A stretch of 64,000 bases of DNA from Nocardia sp. NBC_00403 (lineage in GTDB: Bacteria > Actinomycetota > Actinomycetes > Mycobacteriales > Mycobacteriaceae): positions 992,001 through 1,056,000 of the forward strand of contig NZ_CP107939.1 in assembly GCF_036046055.1 (NCBI RefSeq), given 5' to 3'. Of the stretch, positions 26,049 to 34,023 are shown piece after piece (within the stretch, counting starts at the first letter, position 1; each line of letters begins with the position of its first letter). The position numbers were made by a program, and so were the translations under genes. Under the pieces are notes generated by a model. It searched no databases. It was not told the origin of the DNA and worked only from the letters and a program-made list of their open reading frames with translations.

Positions 26049-26875
26049 GTGCCGCACCGACCGCCGGCCCGGAAACGGGCACAGGCGTCTTCAGTAAGAC
26101 CCGGGCTCGAATCTCGGAGCGCACGCTACGCACCGATCAATGGTGGGTGCCGCCGCTCGTCACTGTCCTCGGCCTGGGCGCCTTCGTCCTCTACGCGACG
26201 ATCAGATCGTATGTGCGAACAGCATATTGGGTTCCGGACTACCACTATCTGACGCCGTTCTATTCACCGTGCCTGAGCACCTCGTGCGCGGTAGGTTCCA
26301 GCCATTTCGGGACGCCTTTCGGCGAGTTGCCCGCGATCCTGCCGCTCGGCTTCGTGGTGCTGCCGTTCCTGCTCGGCTTCCGGCTCACCTGCTACTACTA
26401 CCGCAAGGCCTACTACCGCGCGGTGTGGTTCTCCCCGCCGGCCTGCGCCGTCGCCGAGCCGCACGCCAAGTACACCGGCGAGACCAGGCTGCCGCTGATC
26501 ATCCAGAATGCGCACCGCTACTTCTTCTATGTGGCCATTGTGGTTTCGCTGATCAACACCTACGACGCGATCACCGCATTCCACGGCAAGACCGGCGGTT
26601 TCGGATTCGGTCTCGGCAATATCGTGCTGCTGGTCAACGTGATCCTGCTGTGGGCGTACACGCTCTCGTGCCACTCGTGCAGGCACATTGCCGGCGGCCG
26701 ACTCAAGCACTTTTCCGCGCATCCGGTGCGGTACTGGTTCTGGACCCAGGTCTCGAAGCTGAACACCCGCCATATGGCGCTGGCCTGGACAACTCTCGGC
26801 ACCCTGGTGCTGACCGACTTCTACGTGATGTTGGTTGCCAGCGAGACGATTTCGGACCTGCGGTTCATCAACTGA
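26045..26875 (+). CDS. sdhC: succinate dehydrogenase membrane anchor subunit (Sdh1 type)
   Basis: A 276-residue membrane protein with about five helices. It resembles the membrane anchor of mycobacterial Sdh1 (Rv0249c type), a larger subunit than the separate SdhC/SdhD pair. Helices include VPPLVTVLGLGAFVLYATI, IVLLVNVILLWAYTL and an LAWTTLGTLVLTDFYVML stretch; histidines in the helices (NAHRYFFYV, SCHSCRHIAGG) are candidate haem ligands. Start GTG 26045 overlaps the leader peptide stop. First gene of sdhCAB. Confidence 0.88.
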   Translation: MSAAPTAGPETGTGVFSKTRARISERTLRTDQWWVPPLVTVLGLGAFVLYATIRSYVRTAYWVPDYHYLTPFYSPCLSTSCAVGSSHFGTPFGELPAILPLGFVVLPFLLGFRLTCYYYRKAYYRAVWFSPPACAVAEPHAKYTGETRLPLIIQNAHRYFFYVAIVVSLINTYDAITAFHGKTGGFGFGLGNIVLLVNVILLWAYTLSCHSCRHIAGGRLKHFSAHPVRYWFWTQVSKLNTRHMALAWTTLGTLVLTDFYVMLVASETISDLRFIN

Positions 26876-26891
26876 AGGAGTATTCGCGGCC

Positions 26892-28832
26892 ATGCCAGAA
26901 GTGGAACGGCACAAGTACGACGTCGTCGTTATCGGTGCCGGTGGCGCCGGACTGCGCGCGGTAATCGAAGCAAGGGAACACGGCCTTTCCGTTGCGGTGG
27001 TGTGCAAGTCGTTGTTCGGCAAGGCACACACCGTGATGGCCGAGGGCGGCTGCGCCGCCTCGATGGGCAATGCCAACGAAAAGGACAACTGGCAAACCCA
27101 TTTCAAGGACACCATGCGCGGTGGCAAGTTCCTCAACAACTGGCGCATGGCCGAACTGCACGCCCAGGAAGCACCCGACCGGGTGTGGGAGCTGGAAACC
27201 TACGGGGCCCTGTTCGACCGCACTGCCGACGGCCGAATCAGCCAGCGCAACTTCGGCGGCCACACCTACCCGAGGCTCGCGCACGTCGGTGACCGCACCG
27301 GGCTCGAGATCATCCGCACCATGCAGCAGAAGATCGTCTCGCTGCAGCAGGAGGATTTCGCGGAAAGCGGCGACTACGAGTCGCGCATCAAGGTCTTTCA
27401 CGAATGCACCATCACCGAGCTGCTCAAGGACGGCGATCGGATCGCGGGCGCGTTCGGCTACTGGCGCGAATCGGGCCGGTTCGTGCTGTTCGAAACGCCC
27501 GCCGTGGTGCTCGCCACCGGCGGCATCGGCAAGTCCTACAAGGTGACCTCCAATTCCTGGGAGTACACCGGGGACGGGCATGCGCTCGCGCTTCGAGCAG
27601 GCGCGACGCTGATCAATATGGAATTCCTGCAGTTCCACCCGACCGGCATGGTCTGGCCGCCGAGCGTGAAGGGCATCCTGGTCACCGAGGGTGTGCGCGG
27701 CGACGGTGGAGTGCTGAAGAACTCCGAGGGCGAGCGGTTCATGTTCGACTACATCCCGCCGGTCTTCAAGGGGCAGTACGCCGAAACCGAGGAGGAGGCC
27801 GATCAGTGGCTGCGCGACAACGATTCCGCGCGCCGCACCCCGGATCTGCTGCCCCGTGACGAAGTGGCCCGCGCCATCAACTCGGAGGTGAAGGCGGGGC
27901 GCGGCACCGAACACGGTGGCGTGTACCTGGATATCGCCTCCCGGCTGCCCGCCGACGAGATCCGGCGACGGCTGCCCTCGATGCATCACCAGTTCAAAGA
28001 ACTTGCCGACGTGGATATTACGAAGGAGCCGATGGAAGTCGGCCCGACCTGTCACTACGTCATGGGCGGCATCGAGGTCGACCCGGACACCGGCGCGGCG
28101 ACCGTGCCCGGGCTGTTCGCGGCGGGCGAGTGTTCGGGCGGCATGCACGGCTCGAACCGGCTCGGTGGCAACTCCCTGTCGGATCTGCTCGTCTTCGGCA
28201 GGCGCGCGGGCATGGGCGCATCGACCTACGTCGAGCAACTGACCGAACGGCCGGTCGTCGCGGACACCGACCTGGCATCGGCGGCGAAAGCGGCCGTGGC
28301 CCCGTTCGATCCGCCGTCCTCCGGCACCGGAGAGAACCCCTACACACTGCACACCGATCTGCAGCAGGCGATGAACGACCTGGTCGGCATCATCCGCAAG
28401 GAACACGAGCTGGAGCAGGCCATCGAGCGGCTCGCCGAGCTGCGCAAGCGCTTCGCGGGCGTGGTCGTGGAAGGGCACCGGCAGTTCAATCCCGGCTGGC
28501 ATCTCGCGCTCGACCTGCGCAACATGCTGCTGGTCAGCGAATGCGTCGCGCAGGCGGCGTTGCTGCGCACCGAAAGTCGCGGTGGGCACACACGCGACGA
28601 TCACCCCGCGATGGACGCCGACTGGCGCAACAAACTGCTGGTCTGTTCGATCGACCTCGCCGAAGCGGGCGAGGCCGTCCCGCCGGTGCGCGTCACGCCG
28701 GAGGAGCAGGTGCCGATGCGCACGGATCTGCTCGCGCTCTTCGACCTGGCCGAGCTCGAAAAGTATTACAACTCGGACGATCTCGCCGCTCATCCGGCCG
28801 GTTCGACCACTGCTGCGAAAAAGGAGGCGTAG
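26892..28832 (+). CDS. sdhA: succinate dehydrogenase flavoprotein subunit
   Basis: A 646-residue flavoprotein. The FAD-binding GAGGAG is at residues 15-20, and KAHTVMAEGG places His46 as the likely covalent FAD ligand. The conserved substrate-site region PTGMVWP and the FAD C-terminal motif GLFAAGECSGGMHGSNRLGG follow. It oxidises succinate to fumarate in complex with the iron-sulfur and membrane subunits. Start ATG 26892 follows AAGGAG; the frame open to 26835 overlaps sdhC and is unlikely to be used. Confidence 0.95.
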   Translation: MPEVERHKYDVVVIGAGGAGLRAVIEAREHGLSVAVVCKSLFGKAHTVMAEGGCAASMGNANEKDNWQTHFKDTMRGGKFLNNWRMAELHAQEAPDRVWELETYGALFDRTADGRISQRNFGGHTYPRLAHVGDRTGLEIIRTMQQKIVSLQQEDFAESGDYESRIKVFHECTITELLKDGDRIAGAFGYWRESGRFVLFETPAVVLATGGIGKSYKVTSNSWEYTGDGHALALRAGATLINMEFLQFHPTGMVWPPSVKGILVTEGVRGDGGVLKNSEGERFMFDYIPPVFKGQYAETEEEADQWLRDNDSARRTPDLLPRDEVARAINSEVKAGRGTEHGGVYLDIASRLPADEIRRRLPSMHHQFKELADVDITKEPMEVGPTCHYVMGGIEVDPDTGAATVPGLFAAGECSGGMHGSNRLGGNSLSDLLVFGRRAGMGASTYVEQLTERPVVADTDLASAAKAAVAPFDPPSSGTGENPYTLHTDLQQAMNDLVGIIRKEHELEQAIERLAELRKRFAGVVVEGHRQFNPGWHLALDLRNMLLVSECVAQAALLRTESRGGHTRDDHPAMDADWRNKLLVCSIDLAEAGEAVPPVRVTPEEQVPMRTDLLALFDLAELEKYYNSDDLAAHPAGSTTAAKKEA

Positions 28833-28834
28833 CA

Positions 28835-29581
28835 ATGGGCTACGACGCCAATTTCCGCGTTTGGCGCGGCGACAACGACGGCGGTGAGCTGCAGGATTTC
28901 ACCGTGCAGGTGAACGAGGGCGAGGTGGTGCTCGACATCATCCACCGGCTGCAGGCCACCCAGGCGCCCGATCTCGCGGTGCGCTGGAACTGCAAGGCGG
29001 GCAAGTGCGGTTCGTGCTCGGCCGAGGTCAACGGGCGACCGCGGCTGCTGTGCATGACGCGGATGTCGACGTTCCAGCCGGAGGATCTCATCACCGTCAC
29101 CCCGATGCGCACCTTCCCGGTGGTCAGGGACCTGGTGACCGACGTGTCCTTCAACTACCAGAAGGCCAGGGAGATACCGTCGTTCACACCGCCCGACGAT
29201 CTGAAGCCCGGTGACTACCGGATGAAGCAGGTCGATGTCGAGCGCTCGCAGGAGTTCCGCAAGTGCATCGAATGCTTCCTGTGCCAGGACACCTGTCACG
29301 TGGTGCGCGATCACGAGGAGAACAAGACCGCCTTCGCGGGGCCGCGCTTCCTGATGCGGATCGCCGAACTGGAGATGCATCCGCTCGATGTCGCCGATCG
29401 CCGTGACCTCGCGCAGGACGAACAGGGCCTAGGCCTCTGCAATATCACCAAGTGCTGCACCGAAGTCTGCCCGGAACACATCAAGATCACCGACAATGCG
29501 CTGATCCCGATGAAGGAGCGCGTGGCAGACCAGAAGTACGACCCACTGGTCTGGTTGGGTAACAAGCTCTTCCGACGCTGA
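28835..29581 (+). CDS. sdhB: succinate dehydrogenase iron-sulfur subunit
   Basis: A 248-residue protein. The N-terminal 2Fe-2S domain has WNCKAGKCGSCSAEV and a later LLCMTRM; the C-terminal half has CIECFLCQDTC and CNITKCCTEVCPEH for the 4Fe-4S and 3Fe-4S clusters. It passes electrons from SdhA to the membrane subunit. Ribosome-binding site AAGGAGG lies in the end of sdhA, two bases separate the genes, and a strong hairpin follows the stop, so it ends the operon. Confidence 0.95.
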   Translation: MGYDANFRVWRGDNDGGELQDFTVQVNEGEVVLDIIHRLQATQAPDLAVRWNCKAGKCGSCSAEVNGRPRLLCMTRMSTFQPEDLITVTPMRTFPVVRDLVTDVSFNYQKAREIPSFTPPDDLKPGDYRMKQVDVERSQEFRKCIECFLCQDTCHVVRDHEENKTAFAGPRFLMRIAELEMHPLDVADRRDLAQDEQGLGLCNITKCCTEVCPEHIKITDNALIPMKERVADQKYDPLVWLGNKLFRR

Positions 29582-29594
29582 GTGCGAGGTAGCC

Positions 29595-29620
29595 ACCGGC
29601 CGGGTCGACACCCGGCCGGT
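29595..29620 (+). terminator. hairpin after sdhB
   Basis: ACCGGCCGGGT and ACCCGGCCGGT form a perfect 11-bp stem with a 4-base loop, 13 bases after the sdhB stop. No T run, as usual for high-GC actinobacterial terminators. It lies between convergent genes and may serve both. Confidence 0.75.
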
Positions 29621-29631
29621 CGGCGCACCCT

Positions 29632-29829
29632 TTACAACATTGCCACTACTCCGACAGCGACGACCCACACCAGCACGCCGACGAACAGCGCCGACAAGAA
29701 CGAGCTGGTGAGGACGAACACCCCCACCGCTGACACCGCGAACAGCAGCGCAACGATCAGCCATTCCACCCAATCGCCCGGCCGCAATTTCTTGTACCGG
29801 GGGTGGGAATTCTTGAGCCCACGGTCCAC
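29632..29829 (-). CDS. small membrane protein, two helices
   Basis: A 65-residue protein with a basic N-terminus (KNSHPRYKKLRPGDW) and two hydrophobic helices separated by a short turn (EWLIVALLFAVSAVGVFVLT; ALFVGVLVWVVAVGVVAML). GTG start at 29829 with a weak ribosome-binding site. It is convergent with sdhB. The family is unknown; the composition is typical of real small membrane proteins. Confidence 0.55.
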   Translation of the reverse strand: MDRGLKNSHPRYKKLRPGDWVEWLIVALLFAVSAVGVFVLTSSFLSALFVGVLVWVVAVGVVAML

Positions 29830-29954
29830 AAATTCTTGTCTACCCGGTATTTAGCCCGGGCAAACACAAATTTGTTGCCGAACCTCCGCCGTTTCGTGAT
29901 CAACACCGCCCGCCCCTCAGGTCACACATCCTGCGTCAGGCAATAAGCGGCCAC

Positions 29955-30135
29955 CCTCTCGGCACGATGACAGCCTCCGAACGCAGCCAGACCCAGCACC
30001 AGAGTTCGCGCCCCATCTTGTCCCGAACGATCAAAGGCGCACCCACCAAAGCCGCAAGATCTCCACCCACGCGCCCACTCGGCACGATGATGATTTCCGA
30101 GCGCAGCGAGATCGAGCACTAGAGTTCGCGGCCCG
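29955..30135. repeat. imperfect 60-bp direct repeat
   Basis: Two related segments (about 29955-30015 and 30077-30135) share CTCGGCACGATGA, TTCCGAGCGCAG-like and CTAGAGTTCGCG-like blocks in the same order, spaced 122 bp. They lie in a gap without genes and end where the hairpin element at 30125 begins. Confidence 0.65.
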
Positions 30136-30216
30136 TCTCGCTTCCGAGTCGTCGAAGCGCATGCGCCGCAGGCGCGAGTCTCGACGGCTCGGAAGCGAGA
30201 CCAAGGGGGCCGCGAA
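30125..30216. repeat. long imperfect palindrome (MITE-like hairpin)
   Basis: The left arm TTCGCGGCCCGTCTCGCTTC continuing CGAGTCGTCGA (30125-30155) pairs with TCGACGGCTCGGAAGCGAGA continuing to GGGGCCGCGAA (30180-30216), giving about 30 pairs with one mismatch and a short bulge. The loop has its own small palindrome. It is too long for a terminator and looks like a small inverted-repeat element. Confidence 0.7.
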
Positions 30217-30220
30217 CACG

Positions 30221-30237
30221 CAGCGCCACAGGCGCTG
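30221..30237 (-). terminator. short hairpin after the DUF397 operon
   Basis: CAGCGCC and GGCGCTG with a 3-base loop, 7 bases beyond the stop of the last DUF397 gene on the minus strand. No T run follows. It may end the XRE-DUF397 transcript. Confidence 0.5.
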
Positions 30238-30244
30238 CCAAAGA

Positions 30245-30466
30245 TTACGGCCGGTCGAACTCGCCGTCGTGCACACCCGCGGTGAATGCGGCCCATTCGC
30301 CCGGGGTGAAGATCAGTACGTCGCCGTCGGGATTCTTGCCGTCGCGTAGGCCGACATGGCCGTCCTCGAGCAGGGCGACTTCCACACTGTCCTTGCCTTC
30401 GCCACTGCCTGCCTTGCGCCAGACCGCGCCGGTCAGATCAACCTTCGAACCACGATCGATACTCAC
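30245..30466 (-). CDS. DUF397 protein, second copy
   Basis: A 73-residue DUF397 protein with the typical order W-R-K-x-x-x-S, GKDSVEVALLEDGHVGLRDGK and IFTPGEWAAFTAGV. Start GTG 30466 (SIDRGSKVDLTG) is chosen because AAGGAG lies 7 bases upstream, overlapping the end of the first DUF397 gene. DUF397 proteins pair with DUF5753 HTH regulators in actinobacteria, with toxin-antitoxin-like or developmental roles proposed. Confidence 0.88.
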   Translation of the reverse strand: MSIDRGSKVDLTGAVWRKAGSGEGKDSVEVALLEDGHVGLRDGKNPDGDVLIFTPGEWAAFTAGVHDGEFDRP

Positions 30467-30479
30467 GATTCGGACTCCT

Positions 30480-30677
30480 TCAGAATTCGCCACTCACCAC
30501 GCGTGCGGTAAAACTGTCCCACTCGCCCTGGGTGAACAACAGCGCGGGTCCACCGGGATTCTTGCTGTCGCGGACCCCGATCCGGCCGCTGTCGAGGAAT
30601 GCCACTTCCACGCAGTCCTTGCCCGCGCCGCTGCGCGTGCTCTTGAACCACTGCGCACCAACCAGATCCGTACTCAT
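30480..30677 (-). CDS. DUF397 protein, first copy
   Basis: A 65-residue DUF397 protein: VGAQWFKSTRSGAGKDCVEV then GRIGVRDSKNPGG and TQGEWDSFTARV. ATG 30677 overlaps the stop of the XRE regulator (ATGA) and has GAAGGAG upstream. Tandem DUF397 copies behind one XRE gene are common in Streptomyces and Nocardia; they differ enough here that the duplication is not recent. Confidence 0.9.
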   Translation of the reverse strand: MSTDLVGAQWFKSTRSGAGKDCVEVAFLDSGRIGVRDSKNPGGPALLFTQGEWDSFTARVVSGEF

Positions 30678-31675
30678 GCCACATACTCCTTCGCTACCTG
30701 TCGCAACAGGTGTCTACTGGGTTGAATATCCAGCGCGCAGCGCTGGAGGCACTCGTGAGCCCGATCGTACCGCCGTACATCAGCACATCTTTCGAGGTAG
30801 AGATCCCCGGTGAAACCTTCTGCGTAAACCACCGGCGGTTCGATCGGCTGGCCCTTACTATCGGTTCCGAACTCCAGAACCGTGAACGGGCCGGTGCAAA
30901 CTCCGAGTGGTACACCGGCCGCGAACGGCAGGATACGCAGTGAAACGTTTTCGCGGGTACTGAAATCGGCAAGATGACGTAGCTGCGCCGCCATCACTTT
31001 CGCGCCACCGACCACGCGGTGCAACACCGACTCGTGTAGCACCACATCAACGATGGCAGGTGAGGCTTTCCTGGTGATCAATGCCTGGCGTTGCAACCGT
31101 AACTGCACGCGCCGATCCAGCTCCGCGTCGGAATCGTTCGGGTAGCCGAGTCGATTGAGTGCCCAAGCGTAGTCGGCGGTCTGCAGCAGGCCGAGGACCA
31201 GTTCGGATTGGTAGGAGGTCAATTGCTGGGCGGAGGCCTCCAAACCGACATAGACGTCGAAATTTTCGGGGATCAGATCGCCGTAGGCGTGCCACCAGCT
31301 TTTGACGGCCGCTTGCTGAGCGAGGCCCTTGAGGCCGTCGGCGAGTTCGTCGGGAATGCCGTAGATGCGGCAGAGCTCTTGGATGTCGATGGTGCGGATG
31401 CGGTCGGCCTGGCCTTTTTCCAAGCGCTGCAGGGTACTTGCGCCCCATTCCATGAGCTTGGATGCCTCGGCTATGGTCAGGCCCGCCTGGGTGCGCCAGT
31501 CACGCAGATATCTGCCCAGCTGGCGCCTGGGTAGCGTGGACGATGCATTGTCGGTGGACAGACGATCCGAAGCCCCTGACGCTCTTGCGGAACTCGTGGA
31601 TCCGTTCAATGATGCTTCCGAACTTGCCGATGATCTGGCCGAACTCGCTGACGCTCCTGCTGAACTCGCTGACAC
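30674..31675 (-). CDS. XRE/HTH regulator with DUF5753 domain (Scr1-like)
   Basis: A 333-residue regulator. After a 45-residue Ser/Ala-rich N-terminal region comes the helix-turn-helix (LGRYLRDWRTQAGLTIAEAS; KLMEWGASTLQRLEKGQ), then the DUF5753 domain (WWHAYGDLIPENFDVYVGLE; LVLGLLQTADYA; ISLRILPFAAGV-like VSLRILPFAAGV). Start GTG 31675 has GGAG 6 bases upstream, but a start inside the low-complexity region is also possible, since homologs usually start about 10 residues before the HTH. Coupled to two DUF397 genes. Confidence 0.88.
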   Translation of the reverse strand: MSASSAGASASSARSSASSEASLNGSTSSARASGASDRLSTDNASSTLPRRQLGRYLRDWRTQAGLTIAEASKLMEWGASTLQRLEKGQADRIRTIDIQELCRIYGIPDELADGLKGLAQQAAVKSWWHAYGDLIPENFDVYVGLEASAQQLTSYQSELVLGLLQTADYAWALNRLGYPNDSDAELDRRVQLRLQRQALITRKASPAIVDVVLHESVLHRVVGGAKVMAAQLRHLADFSTRENVSLRILPFAAGVPLGVCTGPFTVLEFGTDSKGQPIEPPVVYAEGFTGDLYLERCADVRRYDRAHECLQRCALDIQPSRHLLRQVAKEYVA

Positions 31676-31976
31676 AGCACGCTCCGTTCTGCGATCGGAT
31701 CCTCACCCAAAGGGCAGTCCGGGGCGACCCACAAGTCCGGTTCCCCGTCACTTCGCTTGGGCAGAGGGCTCTTTCGTCCACTATGGAGAATCCTCCCCTC
31801 CCGGCTGGATTTCATGCTGGGAATTCGCCTCAAATCTTTGGATATCCACCAAGGACGCCGCCTGAGCCGCAACCGAATGGTGTGCTGGAAGTGTGCCCGG
31901 AGCCGAGCAGGTCTTGCCCCTCCCGCTGCGACACCGCCTGGCACACCAACTGAATCGCACATAGGAACGAGGAGTC
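31676..31976. other. divergent gap between the XRE operon and small genes
   Basis: A 301-bp region with no convincing gene; the frames that cross it on either strand lack starts with ribosome-binding sites. It should contain the promoters of the XRE operon (minus) and of the small-gene pair (plus). Confidence 0.45.
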
Positions 31977-32294
31977 ATGGCCGTACATGTCATAGCGTCT
32001 TCCTTGATGACCAGCGATTTGACCTCGCACAGGGCCCGCAGCGTCGGCCAGGAGAACTGGGTGGTTTCCTATCTGCCAGGACGCACACTGACCTGCGCGC
32101 AGGCAGTGGCGGCACTGCAGGTTGCTGAAGTTGTGCCAGCCCTGTTGGACACGGTCGGCGAGCTCGCCGACGAGGTCGGCCTCACCGCACTGGAGGCCGT
32201 CGGGATGGCCGTCCGGCAATCGCCGTGGGACGAGCCGACCACGTGGCATCCGTGCCGACTCGGGGCCGACGGGCGCCGGGCGGAGGTCGCCTGA
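31977..32294 (+). CDS. hypothetical protein
   Basis: A 105-residue protein, ATG start with GAGGAG 3-9 bases upstream. It includes WVVSYLPGRTLTCAQAVAAL and a helical AEVVPALLDTVGELADEVGL stretch. No signal or membrane segment. The stop overlaps the next ATG, so the two are co-translated. Position opposite an XRE-DUF397 operon is common for such small actinobacterial genes. Not recognised. Confidence 0.7.
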   Translation: MAVHVIASSLMTSDLTSHRARSVGQENWVVSYLPGRTLTCAQAVAALQVAEVVPALLDTVGELADEVGLTALEAVGMAVRQSPWDEPTTWHPCRLGADGRRAEVA

Positions 32295-32500
32295 TGCAGC
32301 TGGCCAACCTGAACATGCACGTAGCCGGACTGCTGATCTGCGGACGCGACCCCGGCATCATGACGAACGAACAAGCCCACGCCGCAATGCAATTGCACAT
32401 CGACTGCACCGTCGACCGCTGCCGCGTCCGCCGCAGGGCCCGCACCACTCTGGTCGAAGCGGGCAAATGCGTGCTCGACGAGCGCGCGCTGCCGTGCTGA
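32294..32500 (+). CDS. small cysteine-containing hypothetical protein
   Basis: A 68-residue protein starting at an ATG that overlaps the previous stop (TGATG), with GGAGG upstream. It reads LHIDCTVDRCRVRRRARTTL then GKCVLDERALPC, giving five cysteines and a basic patch, which may bind a metal or nucleic acid. No family recognised. Likely co-expressed with the 105-residue protein. Confidence 0.65.
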   Translation: MQLANLNMHVAGLLICGRDPGIMTNEQAHAAMQLHIDCTVDRCRVRRRARTTLVEAGKCVLDERALPC

Positions 32501-32675
32501 CCGACCCTCGAGCGCGCCTCGCCGACATTCCTCGCGCCGTCTTCCTCCGTCTCCCGCGCTGATCGGCCGATCCGTCGTCGCAGTGCCCTCACCCCCGCAC
32601 CTCGATCGCCACCCGGCAGCGATCGCGGGCCACGCGCGGGGTCGCGTCCGCCGATGCGATCCCGCGCGGCCGGTG

Positions 32676-33623
32676 TCAGTGCCAGGTGTGATCGGTGAGC
32701 GGGGTGCGCGGGCCGAACTTCGGTTTGTGGGCATGGCCGCTGATCTCCAGCAAGCGAACCGCCCGATAGCGGTGCGGGCGCAGCGGTTCCAGGTACTCGA
32801 CCATGGCGTCGTCATCGATGGGGTGCCCGAGCAGCGTCCAGCCGACAACTGCGGCCAGGTGGTAATCGCCGACCGACAACGCGTCGGCGTCGCCGAAGGC
32901 GCGTTGGCCGATCTCGGCCGCGGTCCACACACCGATGCCGGGCACCGTCTGCAGGCGGCGGGCGGCCTCGACCGGATCGTGGGCGGCCGACTGCTCCAGC
33001 GCGTCCGCGAGCCGGGCCGCGCGGACGATCGTCTGCGCACGTTGCGGACCGACATTCGCGCGATGGAAACTCCAGGATGGAATGCGCCGCCAGGTCTCAG
33101 CGTCCGGAGGGAGCAGCAGACCCGCGGGCGCGGGGCCCGGAGCCGGCGAACCGAACTGCCGCACCAGCTGCCGCCACGACGCGCGGGCGGAGACGGTATG
33201 CACCTTTTGTTCCAGGACCGCGGGAACCAGCGCCTCGAAGACCAGACCGGTGCGCAGCATCCGCAGACCGGGAAATCGGCGGTGTGCGTCGACGAGCTTC
33301 GGATGTTCGGGGGCGAACTCGGAGAGGTCCTCGTCGAGACACAGCATGTGGTCGAGGCGATCGAGGAACTCGGACGCACCCTCACCCCAAGCGTGAGCTC
33401 GTACCGAACAAAGGCCCGACTGGACGAGTCGGTAGGTGACCGGACCGGTCGGCATTCGCGATGCGTGCCAGTGCGCGCCGTCCGGCGTCACGTGATGACA
33501 CGGGTCGCCTCGACCACGCGAGAGCGGTGCGAGGGTCGGCGCGAGATCAATGGTCCGCGCGGCCGTCACCGTGCGGGTCAGCCCGTCCGGGCTCACTCCC
33601 GGCTCGACCATCTGTTTGCGCAC
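32676..33623 (-). CDS. AlkA-like DNA-3-methyladenine glycosylase
   Basis: About 315 residues. The HhH-GPD fold is visible: helix-hairpin-helix LQTVPGIGVWTAAEIGQRAF followed by GDADALSVGDYHLA, where the aspartate is the expected catalytic residue. The LVPAVLEQKV helix is also typical. It should remove alkylated bases in base-excision repair. The N-terminal boundary is uncertain: GTG 33623 or ATG 33611 (MVEPGVSPDG). No Fe-S cysteine cluster, as in AlkA. It stands alone. Confidence 0.85.
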   Translation of the reverse strand: MRKQMVEPGVSPDGLTRTVTAARTIDLAPTLAPLSRGRGDPCHHVTPDGAHWHASRMPTGPVTYRLVQSGLCSVRAHAWGEGASEFLDRLDHMLCLDEDLSEFAPEHPKLVDAHRRFPGLRMLRTGLVFEALVPAVLEQKVHTVSARASWRQLVRQFGSPAPGPAPAGLLLPPDAETWRRIPSWSFHRANVGPQRAQTIVRAARLADALEQSAAHDPVEAARRLQTVPGIGVWTAAEIGQRAFGDADALSVGDYHLAAVVGWTLLGHPIDDDAMVEYLEPLRPHRYRAVRLLEISGHAHKPKFGPRTPLTDHTWH

Positions 33624-33796
33624 TGGTTCATTGTGCGCGGCGGGGTCGGGCGGTGGTTAGCCGGAGTGCATCCCGGGAGGGGCCCGCTGTCCACTCGCAC
33701 GCATAGCGCCTAGCGAGAGGTGCCGGAGTCGTACCGATATTCGCCGGAAACGCGCGCTACCGACTCTGTGTCATCTCTGCTCCGAGTTATCTGTCA

Positions 33797-33817
33797 CGCG
33801 ACCGATAAAGTGTCGCG
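33797..33817. promoter_or_regulatory. inverted repeat before the 34-residue peptide gene
   Basis: CGCGAC and GTCGCG flank 9 A-rich bases (CGATAAAGT), about 55 bases before the peptide start. It could be an operator or overlap the promoter of the small gene. Confidence 0.35.
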
Positions 33818-33871
33818 ATACTGGTGCCGATTGGCAAATGATCGGCAGTCGCCTGCGCTGGAGGATGTCGA

Positions 33872-33976
33872 ATGATCACCAACGTGCTCAACTCGTTGCT
33901 CAATGCCTGGGGTGGCGTCTCCGCAGGTAGCTCGGGTTACCAGATTCCGCCCGGCACGCTGCCCTTCGGCAGCTGA
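33872..33976 (+). CDS. 34-residue amphipathic peptide
   Basis: A short gene, MITNVLNSLLNAWGGVSAGS then SGYQIPPGTLPFGS, with a strong ribosome-binding site (GGAGG, spacing 6) and an upstream palindrome. The N-terminal 18 residues form an amphipathic helix and no signal peptide is present. Small helical peptides of this kind include the corynebacterial PorA/PorH channel peptides, but similarity is in style only. Real gene likely; function unknown. Confidence 0.5.
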   Translation: MITNVLNSLLNAWGGVSAGSSGYQIPPGTLPFGS

Positions 33977-34023
33977 CGGCTGTGCGCGCTCGCCGCGACA
34001 GGCGCGGCGGGTGCGCGAAAGCC

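Noticed and set aside
26868..28835. 655-residue minus-strand frame opposite sdhA
   Set aside because: Antisense of sdhA; no motif and no start signal.
30125..30216. tRNA or structured RNA gene
   Set aside because: One long hairpin only; no cloverleaf or known RNA core.
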